Positions 14,479 through 23,421 of a stretch of DNA of 39,621 nt are shown here, piece after piece. The stretch is taken from contig JANQKS010000073.1 of the NCBI GenBank assembly GCA_028281005.1, forward strand, positions 1 to 39,621, given 5' to 3'. The DNA comes from Pseudomonadales bacterium. GTDB lineage: Bacteria > Pseudomonadota > Gammaproteobacteria > Pseudomonadales > Azotimanducaceae. A program made the translations under genes and the position numbers. Each line of letters starts with the position of its first letter. Position 1 is the first letter of the stretch. Under the pieces are notes generated by a model. It had not been told where the DNA came from, did not search any database, and was given only the letters and a program-made list of their open reading frames with translations.

Positions 14479-17026
14479 TCTGCTGGTGATGTGGGTGACC
14501 TGGGTCACCCGCCAGGCTTGGCTGTGTCTTGGCCTGCTGGCTGTGACCACGGCCATGCTCGGTTGGATTGCTGTTACTCAATTTCGCATGAATTCCGATC
14601 TGAGTGATTTGATTACTCAGAGTGCACCCTGGCGGGCGGATTTTGATCACTTTGAGCAACAGTTTCCCGATCTGGTGCGCACGGCTGTGGTAGTGGTCAG
14701 CGGTGAATCGCTGAAGCAGGTTGAGTTGGCTACCGATCAAGTGGTGACTTATCTGCGAGATAGGCCGGAGTTCTTTACCGCGGTGGCGGCGCCAGGCAGC
14801 GAGATGTTTTTTCGCGATCACGCCCTGTTATACATGGGGCTCGACGACTTAGACGACATGACTGACCGCCTGGCGGAAGCGCAACCGTGGTTAACCGCCG
14901 TTGCACAAGAACCCAGCCTGCGCGGTATTCTGCGCCTCTTAGGCAGTGGGCTTGAGAACGACCCACCGGCGGGATTTGCGCGGGTGCTCGAGTTGCTTAG
15001 CGATTCAGCAGAATCAGTGTTGCGCGGTGAAGACGGCACCATCTGGTGGAGCGACGAGTTGTTTCCGCAGGACGGCACCCGTTATCAACTGGTGTACCTG
15101 AAACCTAAATCCAGTTTCGAGCAGACCTTACCGGATGCGCGTGTTATGCAGGAGTTGCGCCACATGCGTGACAATTTGCAACTACCCTCCGGGGTTCAAC
15201 TGCAGTTCACCGGTGAATTGGCTTTACAGCATGAAGAGATAGAGGCTGCCATGACCGGCGTTGGGATGGCCGGTTGGTTGGTGTTGGTGCTGTTGTTATT
15301 GGTGATGGTGGTTGGCGTGCGTTCCGGCAAGATCATCGCTGCCACTTTTGCCATGTTGGCCATTGGCATTTTATGGACTTCAGCCTACGCCATGTTGACG
15401 GTGGGGGAATACAACACCTTGTCCCTGGTGTTTATCGTCATGTTTTTTGGCCTCGGGGTGGATTTTGCGCTGCATTTTTCGCTGCGTTTTCAAGAATCGA
15501 TTAACCACGAAGGGGTGGATGCGGCGAGCGCCCTATTAACCAGCACGCGCAGTGTTGGTCGCGCCATCACGCTTTGCACGCTAACGACGGCATTGGGTTT
15601 TCTTGGCTTTTGGCCAACAGATTATCAGGGTCTGGCGGATCTAGGTGTGATCAGCGCTGGCGGTATGGTGGTGGCTTGGTTTTTGACGTTTACCTTTTTA
15701 CCGGCGTTTTACGCGGTCTGCGGGCCGCCGCGACCTCACCGCATGGACCTGCTCACTGGCGAGCGCGTGGTGCGCGCCCTCATTGCGCGGCGTCCCTGGG
15801 TCATTACCTGTGTTGTTGTGTTAGCGCTTGCGGGGGCTTACGGCACTACGCGTGCCAGTTTTGATTACAGCGTATTGGCGCTGAAAGATCCCAATTCCGA
15901 ATCCATGCAAGCGTTGCGTACCTTGCAGCGGGAAAAGCTGTCGACGGATTATCAGCTGGTTGTGCTGGGTGAAGCGCAGATCGAAAAGGCAACCTTACAA
16001 CAGTTAGCGGTGGTGGATGAGGTGCGCAGCGCTGCCGACTGGCTGCCTGAGGACCAGCAAGACAAACTCTTCACCATCGGTGATTTACAACTGATGCTGT
16101 GGAGCGCCATAAATCCCCAACACAACCAACAACCTGCGCATCCGCAAGCCTTACGTGCGCGCGGGCAAGATCTGTTGACGCGTCTCGAGGCTGTTTTGTT
16201 AATGCCAAACGCAGCTCCCGACGTTGCGCCACAGACGCTGGAACGGTTTCGTGAGCAGTTGATGGGTATGTTGTCCGCCGCGGATGAACAATGGCTGCAG
16301 TGGCAAGACGGTGTGCTGGAGCAGCTGCTCACTGAATTGGCGTGGATTCGCCGCGCGACCCAGGTGGGTGAAGTGAGTTTCGCTGACTTACCCGGCACGG
16401 TGCGTTCAAGGTTGGTGTCTGCCGACGGCGAGTATTTAAGCATTGTGTTGCCGCAGCACGATATCGCCGATGTGGATGCGCTTTCTGACTTCATTACCGA
16501 GGTGCGGCAGATGGCGCCGCAGGCCACCGGGCGTCCGGTTATAGAATGGGGGGTAGGCGGCATAGTGGTCACTGCTTTTCAGCAGGCCCTGGTATTTGCC
16601 TTGGTCAGTATCACTCTGGTCTTGAGCATCGCGCTGCGCTCCGCTAAAGCGGTGCTGTTGATCATGCTGCCGCTGGCGCTGACTGCAATGATTACGCTGA
16701 GTCTTGGCGTAGTCTTTGGGCTTCCGATTAATATGGCCAACATTTTGGTGATTCCGCTCATATTTGGCCTAGGGGTAGATAATGGGATCCACGTTGTGGA
16801 CCGTTATTTGGGGGAAGGTGATGTTGAACACCTGATGCATTCGAGCACTCCCCGCGCAGTGCTGTTGTCCACCCTCACCACCATTGGCGCGTTTGCGGCG
16901 CTGTCGATCTCACCCCATGCAGGCACCGCCTCCATCGGTCTGCTCTTGGCTATAGCGGTTGGGCTCCTGCTGTTGATTACTTTGTTTGTACTGCCGGTGC
17001 TGTTGACTGCGAGTAAACGCGGGTGA
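14462..17026 (+). CDS. RND-superfamily exporter, HpnN/MMPL type
   Basis: An 854-residue inner-membrane protein with duplicated RND architecture: a membrane helix (about residues 17-38), a large periplasmic domain, a five-helix bundle (about 270-425), another single helix (about 447-467), a second periplasmic domain and a terminal bundle (about 705-850). Sterol-sensing-like segments FFGLGVDFALHFSLRFQES and IFGLGVDNGIHVVDRYLGEG each carry Asp in helix 4, the proton-relay position. Members include HpnN, which moves hopanoids to the outer membrane. The frame opens at 14417, but ATG 14462 gives the usual N-terminus; no strong ribosome-binding site is seen. It probably exports a lipid-like molecule with the adjacent MlaC and MlaA proteins (inference). 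Confidence 0.87.
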   Translation: MSSKNNLLVMWVTWVTRQAWLCLGLLAVTTAMLGWIAVTQFRMNSDLSDLITQSAPWRADFDHFEQQFPDLVRTAVVVVSGESLKQVELATDQVVTYLRDRPEFFTAVAAPGSEMFFRDHALLYMGLDDLDDMTDRLAEAQPWLTAVAQEPSLRGILRLLGSGLENDPPAGFARVLELLSDSAESVLRGEDGTIWWSDELFPQDGTRYQLVYLKPKSSFEQTLPDARVMQELRHMRDNLQLPSGVQLQFTGELALQHEEIEAAMTGVGMAGWLVLVLLLLVMVVGVRSGKIIAATFAMLAIGILWTSAYAMLTVGEYNTLSLVFIVMFFGLGVDFALHFSLRFQESINHEGVDAASALLTSTRSVGRAITLCTLTTALGFLGFWPTDYQGLADLGVISAGGMVVAWFLTFTFLPAFYAVCGPPRPHRMDLLTGERVVRALIARRPWVITCVVVLALAGAYGTTRASFDYSVLALKDPNSESMQALRTLQREKLSTDYQLVVLGEAQIEKATLQQLAVVDEVRSAADWLPEDQQDKLFTIGDLQLMLWSAINPQHNQQPAHPQALRARGQDLLTRLEAVLLMPNAAPDVAPQTLERFREQLMGMLSAADEQWLQWQDGVLEQLLTELAWIRRATQVGEVSFADLPGTVRSRLVSADGEYLSIVLPQHDIADVDALSDFITEVRQMAPQATGRPVIEWGVGGIVVTAFQQALVFALVSITLVLSIALRSAKAVLLIMLPLALTAMITLSLGVVFGLPINMANILVIPLIFGLGVDNGIHVVDRYLGEGDVEHLMHSSTPRAVLLSTLTTIGAFAALSISPHAGTASIGLLLAIAVGLLLLITLFVLPVLLTASKRG

Positions 17027-18858
17027 AGAGTTTTTGGTGGCGCTGGTTGGTGCTCTGGCTGTTGCTGGGAGTAGTGCTGCGTGGCTTTATTCTCCTGGCT
17101 CTGCCGCCGGATGCACCCAGTCTGGGGGTAACTGATTTTTTGTTGGGTCTGGTAAACGACCTCCAGGCGTTTGTTTTGGTAGCGGGTGTGGTAGCGCTAA
17201 TCGGGTTGATTAACGAGCGCTGTTTACACGTCACGGCCTACCTGGTGCTGGCGGTCACCTTGGTGGTGTTTGCCGCCGAAGTGTTCTTCTGGTTAGAGTT
17301 TGAAAGCCGTCTCGACCGATTGGTGTTTCATTACCTGGCTTTTCCCAAAGAAGTATTGGTGTTCTTGGAGGATCAGTTCTTCTTGAGCTTGTTTGTTTTG
17401 CCGTTGGTCTTGGTGACTTGGGGTTTCATGTGGCTTCTGGGTTGGCCGCAACGCACTGCAGGCCGGCCAACGCTACAAATCGCCATGGTGGGTGCGGCTT
17501 TGGCTGCTCTGCTGTTTGGTCAACCTCTAGGGCAGTCCGCTAGCCGGATCAGCAGTGAGTTTGTCAGCAATGGTTATCTGGGTGTGTTGGTGGATGCCCG
17601 TTTCGCAGAAGATGACATTGCTTGGCTGGCTGCAGGGGCTTTGGTATCGGATCAGAATTTGCCGGTGGTGCCGGTGGTATTGAACGACAGTTCACTGGCT
17701 GCGAGCCTGGGTCGAGAAGTGGCGGATAAACGTCACGTGGTGCTGATCATTGAAGAATCGTTTGCCGGACCAGTATGGGAGGACCCTCAACAGCGACAAC
17801 AGTACCTGCCCAACTTTGTCGCGTTGGAGCAAACATCCGTTAGCTTCACCGAGCTTTATGCCAGCGGTAGCCGCACTACGCGTGGCTTAGAAGCATTGTT
17901 GAATGGTTTTCCGCCGCTGCCCGGGATATCAACTACCCAGCGGCCCAACTTCGAACGTCTTCCGTCCCTGGCGCGCGCGATGCAAGATGGTGGCTTCTAT
18001 CCGGCGTTTTTATACGGTGGGTGGCCGGACTTTTCCAATTTTCATGCTTACTGGGAAGCGATCGGGTTTCGCAAACTGTGGTCCCGGCACGACTTCACAG
18101 ATGTGTTTGAAACCAGCTGGGGGGTGGACGACGGTGCTCTGTTCGAGCGCTTGATCAAAGAGATGGATAACTTGACGGTGCAGCACCAGAGTGTGTTTTT
18201 AGCCACTCTTACAGTCAGTCATCATCGGCCGTACGATTTTCCCGCGGGCAGCGTGCCGTTTCCTTCAGCCGAACGACGCAGCGAATATGCCATGGCGTAT
18301 GCCGATCACGCCTTAGGAGAATTGTTTGCTGCCGCGCAAGCGACTTCATGGTACGACGACACCTTATTCATCGTGGTGGCCGATCATGGTCTGCACCCCC
18401 ATGGTGATGCGCTGGTGCCCGCCAGTAGTTACCGAATTCCCATGTTGTTGCACGGCACCGGTATATCGCCGCGAAGGCTGTCCCACCTAGGCTCTAGTGT
18501 GAGTTTGCCTAAAACCCTCATGAACCTATTACGTATTGAGACCCGGGAGAGTTTTTGGGGTGAAGATCTGCTGTGTGAATGCGACACCGTGGTGCCCGTG
18601 GAGGCGGGTTACCATATAGGCTTGTTGCAGCGAGACTGTCTACACGTGGTGACGCAGCAGGGAGTCTACAAAGCTTGGCGTGTCACAGACGACGCTGACC
18701 TCGCCTACACACCTGTTGCGGCGGCGGATGCTGCGATACGGCGCCAGCAGGTCATCAACGTATTTGCCCCAGCCTATCAGTGGTTTTATGGTCTGACCCA
18801 CCATGCCGAGCAGGGTTTAGCCGGCGGCGTGCACCATGCCAACGTCGCTGGAGAGTAA
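17023..18858 (+). CDS. LtaS-type sulfatase-fold membrane phosphoglycerol transferase
   Basis: A 611-residue protein with about four to five N-terminal transmembrane helices (residues 1-165) and a periplasmic alkaline-phosphatase-superfamily domain of the LTA synthase/sulfatase family. Visible metal and catalytic motifs are HVVLIIEESFAG, the nucleophile loop ASGSRTTRGLEALLNG with candidate Thr285/Thr286, LTVSHHRPYDFPAG, and FIVVADHGLHPHGD. Family members transfer phosphoglycerol or phosphoethanolamine from phospholipids to glycans or lipids. GTG 17023 overlaps the RND stop (GTGA). Its last 42 bp overlap the 3' end of the opposite-strand GGDEF/EAL gene. As the last gene of the array it may modify or supply a lipid handled by the upstream transporters; this is inference. 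Confidence 0.85.
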   Translation: MKSFWWRWLVLWLLLGVVLRGFILLALPPDAPSLGVTDFLLGLVNDLQAFVLVAGVVALIGLINERCLHVTAYLVLAVTLVVFAAEVFFWLEFESRLDRLVFHYLAFPKEVLVFLEDQFFLSLFVLPLVLVTWGFMWLLGWPQRTAGRPTLQIAMVGAALAALLFGQPLGQSASRISSEFVSNGYLGVLVDARFAEDDIAWLAAGALVSDQNLPVVPVVLNDSSLAASLGREVADKRHVVLIIEESFAGPVWEDPQQRQQYLPNFVALEQTSVSFTELYASGSRTTRGLEALLNGFPPLPGISTTQRPNFERLPSLARAMQDGGFYPAFLYGGWPDFSNFHAYWEAIGFRKLWSRHDFTDVFETSWGVDDGALFERLIKEMDNLTVQHQSVFLATLTVSHHRPYDFPAGSVPFPSAERRSEYAMAYADHALGELFAAAQATSWYDDTLFIVVADHGLHPHGDALVPASSYRIPMLLHGTGISPRRLSHLGSSVSLPKTLMNLLRIETRESFWGEDLLCECDTVVPVEAGYHIGLLQRDCLHVVTQQGVYKAWRVTDDADLAYTPVAAADAAIRRQQVINVFAPAYQWFYGLTHHAEQGLAGGVHHANVAGE

Positions 18859-21800
18859 GGTAATCGCCTCATCCAGGGGTAACGCCTTGGCGAACAGCCA
18901 GCCCTGGGCGTATTCGCACTCTTGTCGGGCCAGGAAGTCGAGCTGTTCCGGGGTCTCAACACCTTCTGCCACGACTTCCATCTTCAGCTGATGCGCCATG
19001 GCAATCACAGCGCTGGTGATGGCCATATCGTCGGCACTACCGGGTAATCCCTTCACAAAGCTGCGATCAACTTTGACGGTGTTGATGGGGAAACGTTTCA
19101 AATAGTTCAAAGACGAGTAGCCCGTGCCGAAATCATCGATGGCGAGGCTCACACCCAGTTCAGACAAACGTTCTACCGTGTCCTGGGCTGCAGCGACGTC
19201 TTGCATCAACATGGTTTCGGTGATTTCTACTTCGATGTGTTTCGGATCCAAGCGTGCTTCGCGCAGGCTACGACGCATGGTGGCGACCAGGTTGGGGTCA
19301 CGGAACTGACGTGGTGAGATATTGATGGCCACCTGGATCGGCCGGCCCACCTGTTGAGACAGGGTTCGGCAGGCGCGACAGGCTTCTTCGATGACCCAAC
19401 TACCGATATCGATTATGGTGCCGGTTTCTTCGGCCACCTCGATGAACTCGTCCGGACCGAGAATACCGCGTTCCGGGTGGTTCCATCGAATTAAGCTCTC
19501 TACGCCGACAATACGTTTGTCCGCCAATGCCACCTTGGGTTGGAAGAACAACACAAATTCTTGGTTTTCCAAAGCACGGCGAATTTCGTACTCGGTGCGT
19601 AAACGTTTCACCGCGTTGGTGTTGAGGTCTTCCGAGTAAAACTGGAAGTTATTGCGCCCACGTTCTTTGGCTTTGTACATGGCTAGATCCGCGTTGCGCA
19701 TCAACACGTTCGGGTCTTCTGAATCTGCCGGCAAAATGGTGATACCGATGCTGGTGGTCACGATCAGAGGGTGGCCGGATATGTGAATTGGCTCACGCAG
19801 GTGATTCAGAATTTTCTGAGCAACGATGCCTGCATCTGCCGGGGTGTTGATTTCTGCCAGCAGGATGGTGAATTCGTCACCACCGGTGCGCCCTACGGTG
19901 TCTTCCCCACGCACGCACTGCTGTAACCTTGCTGCCACTTCGCGCAGCAGATGGTCACCCACTTGGTGGCCGAGGGTGTCGTTGACGCGTTTAAAATTGT
20001 CTAGGTCGAGGTACAACAGCGCCGCGGTACGTTGGGTGCGGGCCGAGTGTTCGATGGCGTGTTCCAAGCGTTCGTGGAACAAACGTCGGTTGGCCAAGTT
20101 GGTTAACGTGTCGTAGAACGCCATCTGTTCCATGCGTTCCTGGTTGCGCTTAATGTCGGTGATGTCGGCGATTTGCACGATGTAATACAGCGGTTCGCCA
20201 ACGGAGTTACGCTGCAGCACAACGTGGAAATTGGTCCATATCTCCAAACCGTTCTGACACACCATGCGCCGCTCGGCGCGATCAGTTTTGCGTACGTCCG
20301 CATTCATTTGCGTAAACGCATCCTTCAACGCGGGCCGATCGTTGGTGGGTACCAGGCGAGAGATGTGGATGCCGTACATATGCTGTTCGTCGTAAGCCAG
20401 CAATTCGGCAGCGGTGCGGTTGGCCTGGAAAATGCGTCCGTTCATGTCGACTAACATGATGCCAAACGGAGCGTTGGCAAAGATGCCGCGGAAGCGCTCT
20501 TCACTGCTGCGCAGCCTCTCTTCCGTGCGCCGCTGTTTGCTGATGTCTTTGGCCAATACCATGATGTGTTCTTCACCGGACAGCTCGACGATGTTGGCGG
20601 ATATCAAGGCAGGCACCCGCTCGCCGCTTTTGGTGATGAACGTAACGGCTCGGTTGGTAAGCTTGGCATCGGAAGATAAATCGCCTGTGGCGCGCTCCAA
20701 ATCACTGCCGTCCATGAAGTTCTGGAATTCGTAGATGGATTTGCCGATGACCTCGTCACGATCGTATTCGCTGCGTCGCAACATCGCGTCGTTGAGGTCG
20801 GTGATGATGCCGTCTGCCAAACGCAAGATGACAATCCCGTCAGGGCTTTGGCTAAAGACCTTTTCGAATTTCTCCTCGGATTCCACCAAGGCGGCTTCCG
20901 CGGAGAGACGTTTGGTAATGTCGCGGCCAATACACAGTACGCACAATTCGTTGTCGATCTCGATGTAGCGCAGCGCTAACTCCACATGGCGAATTTGACC
21001 TTGGGCCGTGCGTAAAGTGGTTTCGAAATCGACGGTTTCCCGGGCCGCGAGGACTTTGTCTCGCAACGTTGCGCGCTCGCTGATGTTTGCGAAAAACCCC
21101 AGTTCAGTTTCCAGTTCGCCAATGGCTTGTTCGCGCGTATAACCGAGCAGGCAGGTAAAACCCTCGTTGAAATCGAGAATCATGGTGTCGGATGCACGCA
21201 ACAGCAGGATAGCGTCGGGAGAGCGGTGGAAGATCTGCGAAAAGCGAGATTGCGACAGTTTTGCATCCGCCAACGATTTGAGTTGTTGGCTGTTGATGCC
21301 AAAGTTTATCGCATAACCTTTGGCTTCAGGTTCGCGCAGACGGATGACGCTAACGCTGGCGGATGTGTCCTTTAAACCAATGAGCTTGAGGCTGTTAATG
21401 TTTGCCTCGTTGCGCCCGGTTTGGGTAAACAACTCCATGGTTTTCATAAATTTGGCGCGGTCATCGGCATCAATTAGTTGATATACCGGGGTGCCCAAAA
21501 GATCGGTGTTGGCGCTGCCAAGCGTGGTGCGAGCGCTGTCGTTTAAATAGGTGATGCATAAGCGGTTGTCGGTAAACAGCATCAGGTCCGAGGTTTTCGC
21601 CAACAGGCGGCGCAACTGAGCGGCGGCGTTGGTGCAGATCTGTTCCGCCAGCTTGCGATGGGTGATGTCTGTCATCTCCAAGATGAAGTAGGCCAGACGC
21701 CCGGATGGGTCGTGCGCACCGTTAGCGAGGCACGCCAGCGTCACCACCGAACCGTCTTCGCGCTCCACCTCAAAATCAAGTTTTACGGTATCGCCACGTG

Positions 21801-22200
21801 CCACTGCTTGCTGTTCACCGCTGACCGAGCTCCACAGGTCATTGGTGAACAGGCTGGCTAACGTGGCGCCGCCAAGTTCTTCTGGATCGCGTTGAAACAT
21901 TTGCGCAATCTTGTCGTTTGCGGCCAGGATTTCGCCTTCACGGGTGGCGATGAGCAAGCCTGATTTGGCTTCTTTGAGGGCAGTTGAAAACTCAGCGGGC
22001 GTAATCACACGACGGCGGTCCTGCAGCCAGATATAGCAGGCGCCTGCGCATAAACCTGCGGCGCTAAGGGTGGAAATGATCTTATATAAGGTGGGCAGGG
22101 TGGGCGTGGCGAACAACAACCAGGCGATGGCCAATCCACCGCTCAGTAAAGCTAGAGCTATACCTGTAGCGACATGTCGTCGCATGCTAGTTGATGTCAT
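18817..22200 (-). CDS. Membrane PAS(5)-GGDEF-EAL cyclic-di-GMP signalling protein
   Basis: An approximately 1127-residue protein. Two N-terminal transmembrane helices are followed by five PAS-type sensor domains, starting near SGLLIATREGEIL, SDLMLFTDNRLCI, PDAILLLRASDTM, PDGIVILRLADGI and PFGIMLVDMNGRI. A GGDEF domain then has an intact GGDEF at residues 773-777, preceded at the canonical distance by RGED, an RxxD inhibitory site. A C-terminal EAL domain carries the variant E901-S-L with the conserved EITETML, IDDFGTGYSSL, KVDRSFV and AEGVET motifs. Both cyclase and phosphodiesterase activities look possible. The start at 22200 is chosen over 22263, which would overlap the divergent yjbQ leader. 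Function in motility or biofilm control is general knowledge only. Confidence 0.9.
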   Translation of the reverse strand: MTSTSMRRHVATGIALALLSGGLAIAWLLFATPTLPTLYKIISTLSAAGLCAGACYIWLQDRRRVITPAEFSTALKEAKSGLLIATREGEILAANDKIAQMFQRDPEELGGATLASLFTNDLWSSVSGEQQAVARGDTVKLDFEVEREDGSVVTLACLANGAHDPSGRLAYFILEMTDITHRKLAEQICTNAAAQLRRLLAKTSDLMLFTDNRLCITYLNDSARTTLGSANTDLLGTPVYQLIDADDRAKFMKTMELFTQTGRNEANINSLKLIGLKDTSASVSVIRLREPEAKGYAINFGINSQQLKSLADAKLSQSRFSQIFHRSPDAILLLRASDTMILDFNEGFTCLLGYTREQAIGELETELGFFANISERATLRDKVLAARETVDFETTLRTAQGQIRHVELALRYIEIDNELCVLCIGRDITKRLSAEAALVESEEKFEKVFSQSPDGIVILRLADGIITDLNDAMLRRSEYDRDEVIGKSIYEFQNFMDGSDLERATGDLSSDAKLTNRAVTFITKSGERVPALISANIVELSGEEHIMVLAKDISKQRRTEERLRSSEERFRGIFANAPFGIMLVDMNGRIFQANRTAAELLAYDEQHMYGIHISRLVPTNDRPALKDAFTQMNADVRKTDRAERRMVCQNGLEIWTNFHVVLQRNSVGEPLYYIVQIADITDIKRNQERMEQMAFYDTLTNLANRRLFHERLEHAIEHSARTQRTAALLYLDLDNFKRVNDTLGHQVGDHLLREVAARLQQCVRGEDTVGRTGGDEFTILLAEINTPADAGIVAQKILNHLREPIHISGHPLIVTTSIGITILPADSEDPNVLMRNADLAMYKAKERGRNNFQFYSEDLNTNAVKRLRTEYEIRRALENQEFVLFFQPKVALADKRIVGVESLIRWNHPERGILGPDEFIEVAEETGTIIDIGSWVIEEACRACRTLSQQVGRPIQVAINISPRQFRDPNLVATMRRSLREARLDPKHIEVEITETMLMQDVAAAQDTVERLSELGVSLAIDDFGTGYSSLNYLKRFPINTVKVDRSFVKGLPGSADDMAITSAVIAMAHQLKMEVVAEGVETPEQLDFLARQECEYAQGWLFAKALPLDEAITLLSSDVGMVHAAG

Positions 22201-22246
22201 ATCATGTCCGAGACATACGCACAGCGCAGCCGCGAGGAGCCTATCC

Positions 22247-22663
22247 TTGAATGCAACTCTCAAATTATCCGTGCAACAGCAGGGCCTCTACGACATCACG
22301 CACAAAGTGAATGAGATATTGCGCGGGTTTGACGCGAGTGAGGGATTGGTCACACTTTTCATCCAACATACGTCAGCCAGCCTGCTTATCCAGGAAAACG
22401 CCGACCCGGCCGTACAACGTGACCTGGAGAACTGGCTGAACCGCCTAGTCCCCGAATTAGACCCCCTCTACACCCACACCCAAGAAGGCCCCGACGACAT
22501 GCCCGCCCATATCAAAGGCGCCCTCACCGCCACCAGCCTCTCCATTCCCCTCATAAACCACCGCCTCGCCCTAGGCACCTGGCAAGGCATCTACCTGTGG
22601 GAACACCGCCACAACCCCGGCCCCCGCCAAATCATCGTCAACGTCCTCTCCAACAGTCCGTAA
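22247..22663 (+). CDS. YjbQ/UPF0047 family protein
   Basis: A 138-residue protein of the widely conserved YjbQ (UPF0047) family, some of whose members have weak thiamin phosphate synthase activity. Motifs are GLYDITHKVNEIL, LVTLFIQHTSASLLIQENADP, DDMPAHIKGALTATSLSIPL and the C-terminal GTWQGIYLWEHRHNPGPRQI. The start TTG at 22247 has GAGGAG (22233-22238) eight nucleotides upstream and gives the family's normal length. The open frame to 22070 runs into the divergent GGDEF/EAL gene and is rejected. From about 22440 onward the coding DNA is unusually rich in C (CCC and CACC runs), unlike its first third. Its cellular role is unclear. Confidence 0.88.
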   Translation: MNATLKLSVQQQGLYDITHKVNEILRGFDASEGLVTLFIQHTSASLLIQENADPAVQRDLENWLNRLVPELDPLYTHTQEGPDDMPAHIKGALTATSLSIPLINHRLALGTWQGIYLWEHRHNPGPRQIIVNVLSNSP

Positions 22664-22784
22664 CCCCAAAACCTCGGATCCACGGTGCAAGTGTTCTCGC
22701 CCAACTCACCGGCCAAGAGGATTGGTTCACCTAGATAGGTGCTCCCAAATCGAGCTGAATCAAACAAATCCTTGGCGAACACCA

Positions 22785-22896
22785 GGCCAGGGTGCCGGGA
22801 GCGGTTTTCAGGAGGCTCTGCGCCATGGATGGCGCAGCGCCAGCGTCCATGGATGGATTCACAGCGGTCCTGAAAACCGCTCCCGGTAGCCTGGCC
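22785..22896. repeat. Long palindromic repeat element, copy A
   Basis: Outer arms at 22795-22813 (CCGGGAGCGGTTTTCAGGA) and 22868-22886 are perfect 19-bp inverted repeats. They extend by seven more pairs (22785-22791 with 22890-22896) after a 3-nt internal loop. The core holds a second hairpin, TGCGCCA-TGGA-TGGCGCA, and then CCATGGATGGATTCA. It lies between convergent genes, where it could end transcription from both sides. The same core with different arms recurs at 32514-32623. Confidence 0.85.
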
Positions 22897-22921
22897 GAAG
22901 CAGGTCGAAAGATAAGGGACT

Positions 22922-23380
22922 TCAGCGCTTCTGCTTCTCCCGAATCTCCTCCATATACCTCTTATGCCCCTCCGGATCCAAAATCATCGACGCAAAATAC
23001 TCCAACAAATCTTTGTGCGACTGCGTCAACCGCGCCTCCGCCATGGCCTTCTCGCCAGCCTTGGACGCAATAAACTGAAACACCGGATGCAGCGATTCGT
23101 GCGGCCCTATGGCATCTGAAATTTCTTCCAGCAGCAGGTCGTGCAAATCCTCCAAGTCTTCCTCTAACAGCCCAACCTCATCGGGTGACAAGACAACGTT
23201 GGCCCACAAGGTAGCGACGTACACGCGGTAAAGATCCCGGTCGATGAACCGTTCCGCCACGCTGGAACGTTCACGGATGTCGGCGAAAACGGGTGCAAAA
23301 CTGTTGGCGAGGGTTGTATTCAAGGTGGCTGGATGTAGATGTGTAGGGCACATCTTATTGCATCTGCACCGCTTGGGCAT
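22922..23380 (-). CDS. Hypothetical acidic helical protein
   Basis: A 152-residue protein that I do not recognise. It is predicted to be helical and acidic through the middle (SPDEVGLLEEDLEDLHDLLL), and ends with a basic tail (EEIREKQKR). Residues 1-20 contain three Cys and three His (KRCRCNKMCPTHLHP), although the true start may be the second Met at 23353, which would remove two of the cysteines. No signal peptide or membrane helix is seen. It is divergent from the acyl-CoA dehydrogenase gene with a gap of only 41 bp, and convergent with yjbQ across repeat copy A. Coding is supported by sensible composition and lack of any competing gene. Confidence 0.65.
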   Translation of the reverse strand: MPKRCRCNKMCPTHLHPATLNTTLANSFAPVFADIRERSSVAERFIDRDLYRVYVATLWANVVLSPDEVGLLEEDLEDLHDLLLEEISDAIGPHESLHPVFQFIASKAGEKAMAEARLTQSHKDLLEYFASMILDPEGHKRYMEEIREKQKR

Positions 23381-23421
23381 TACGGTTGTGGGCCTTTTTT
23401 CGACGATGAAACTCTCTCGCT

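Noticed and set aside
19124-21861. Many plus-strand open frames opposite the GGDEF/EAL gene
   Set aside because: They are antisense shadows of a well-conserved multidomain gene with no recognisable protein features.
22070-22246. Longer N-terminus for YjbQ
   Set aside because: It overlaps the N-terminal coding region of the divergent GGDEF/EAL gene; TTG 22247 has GAGGAG upstream and gives the family length.
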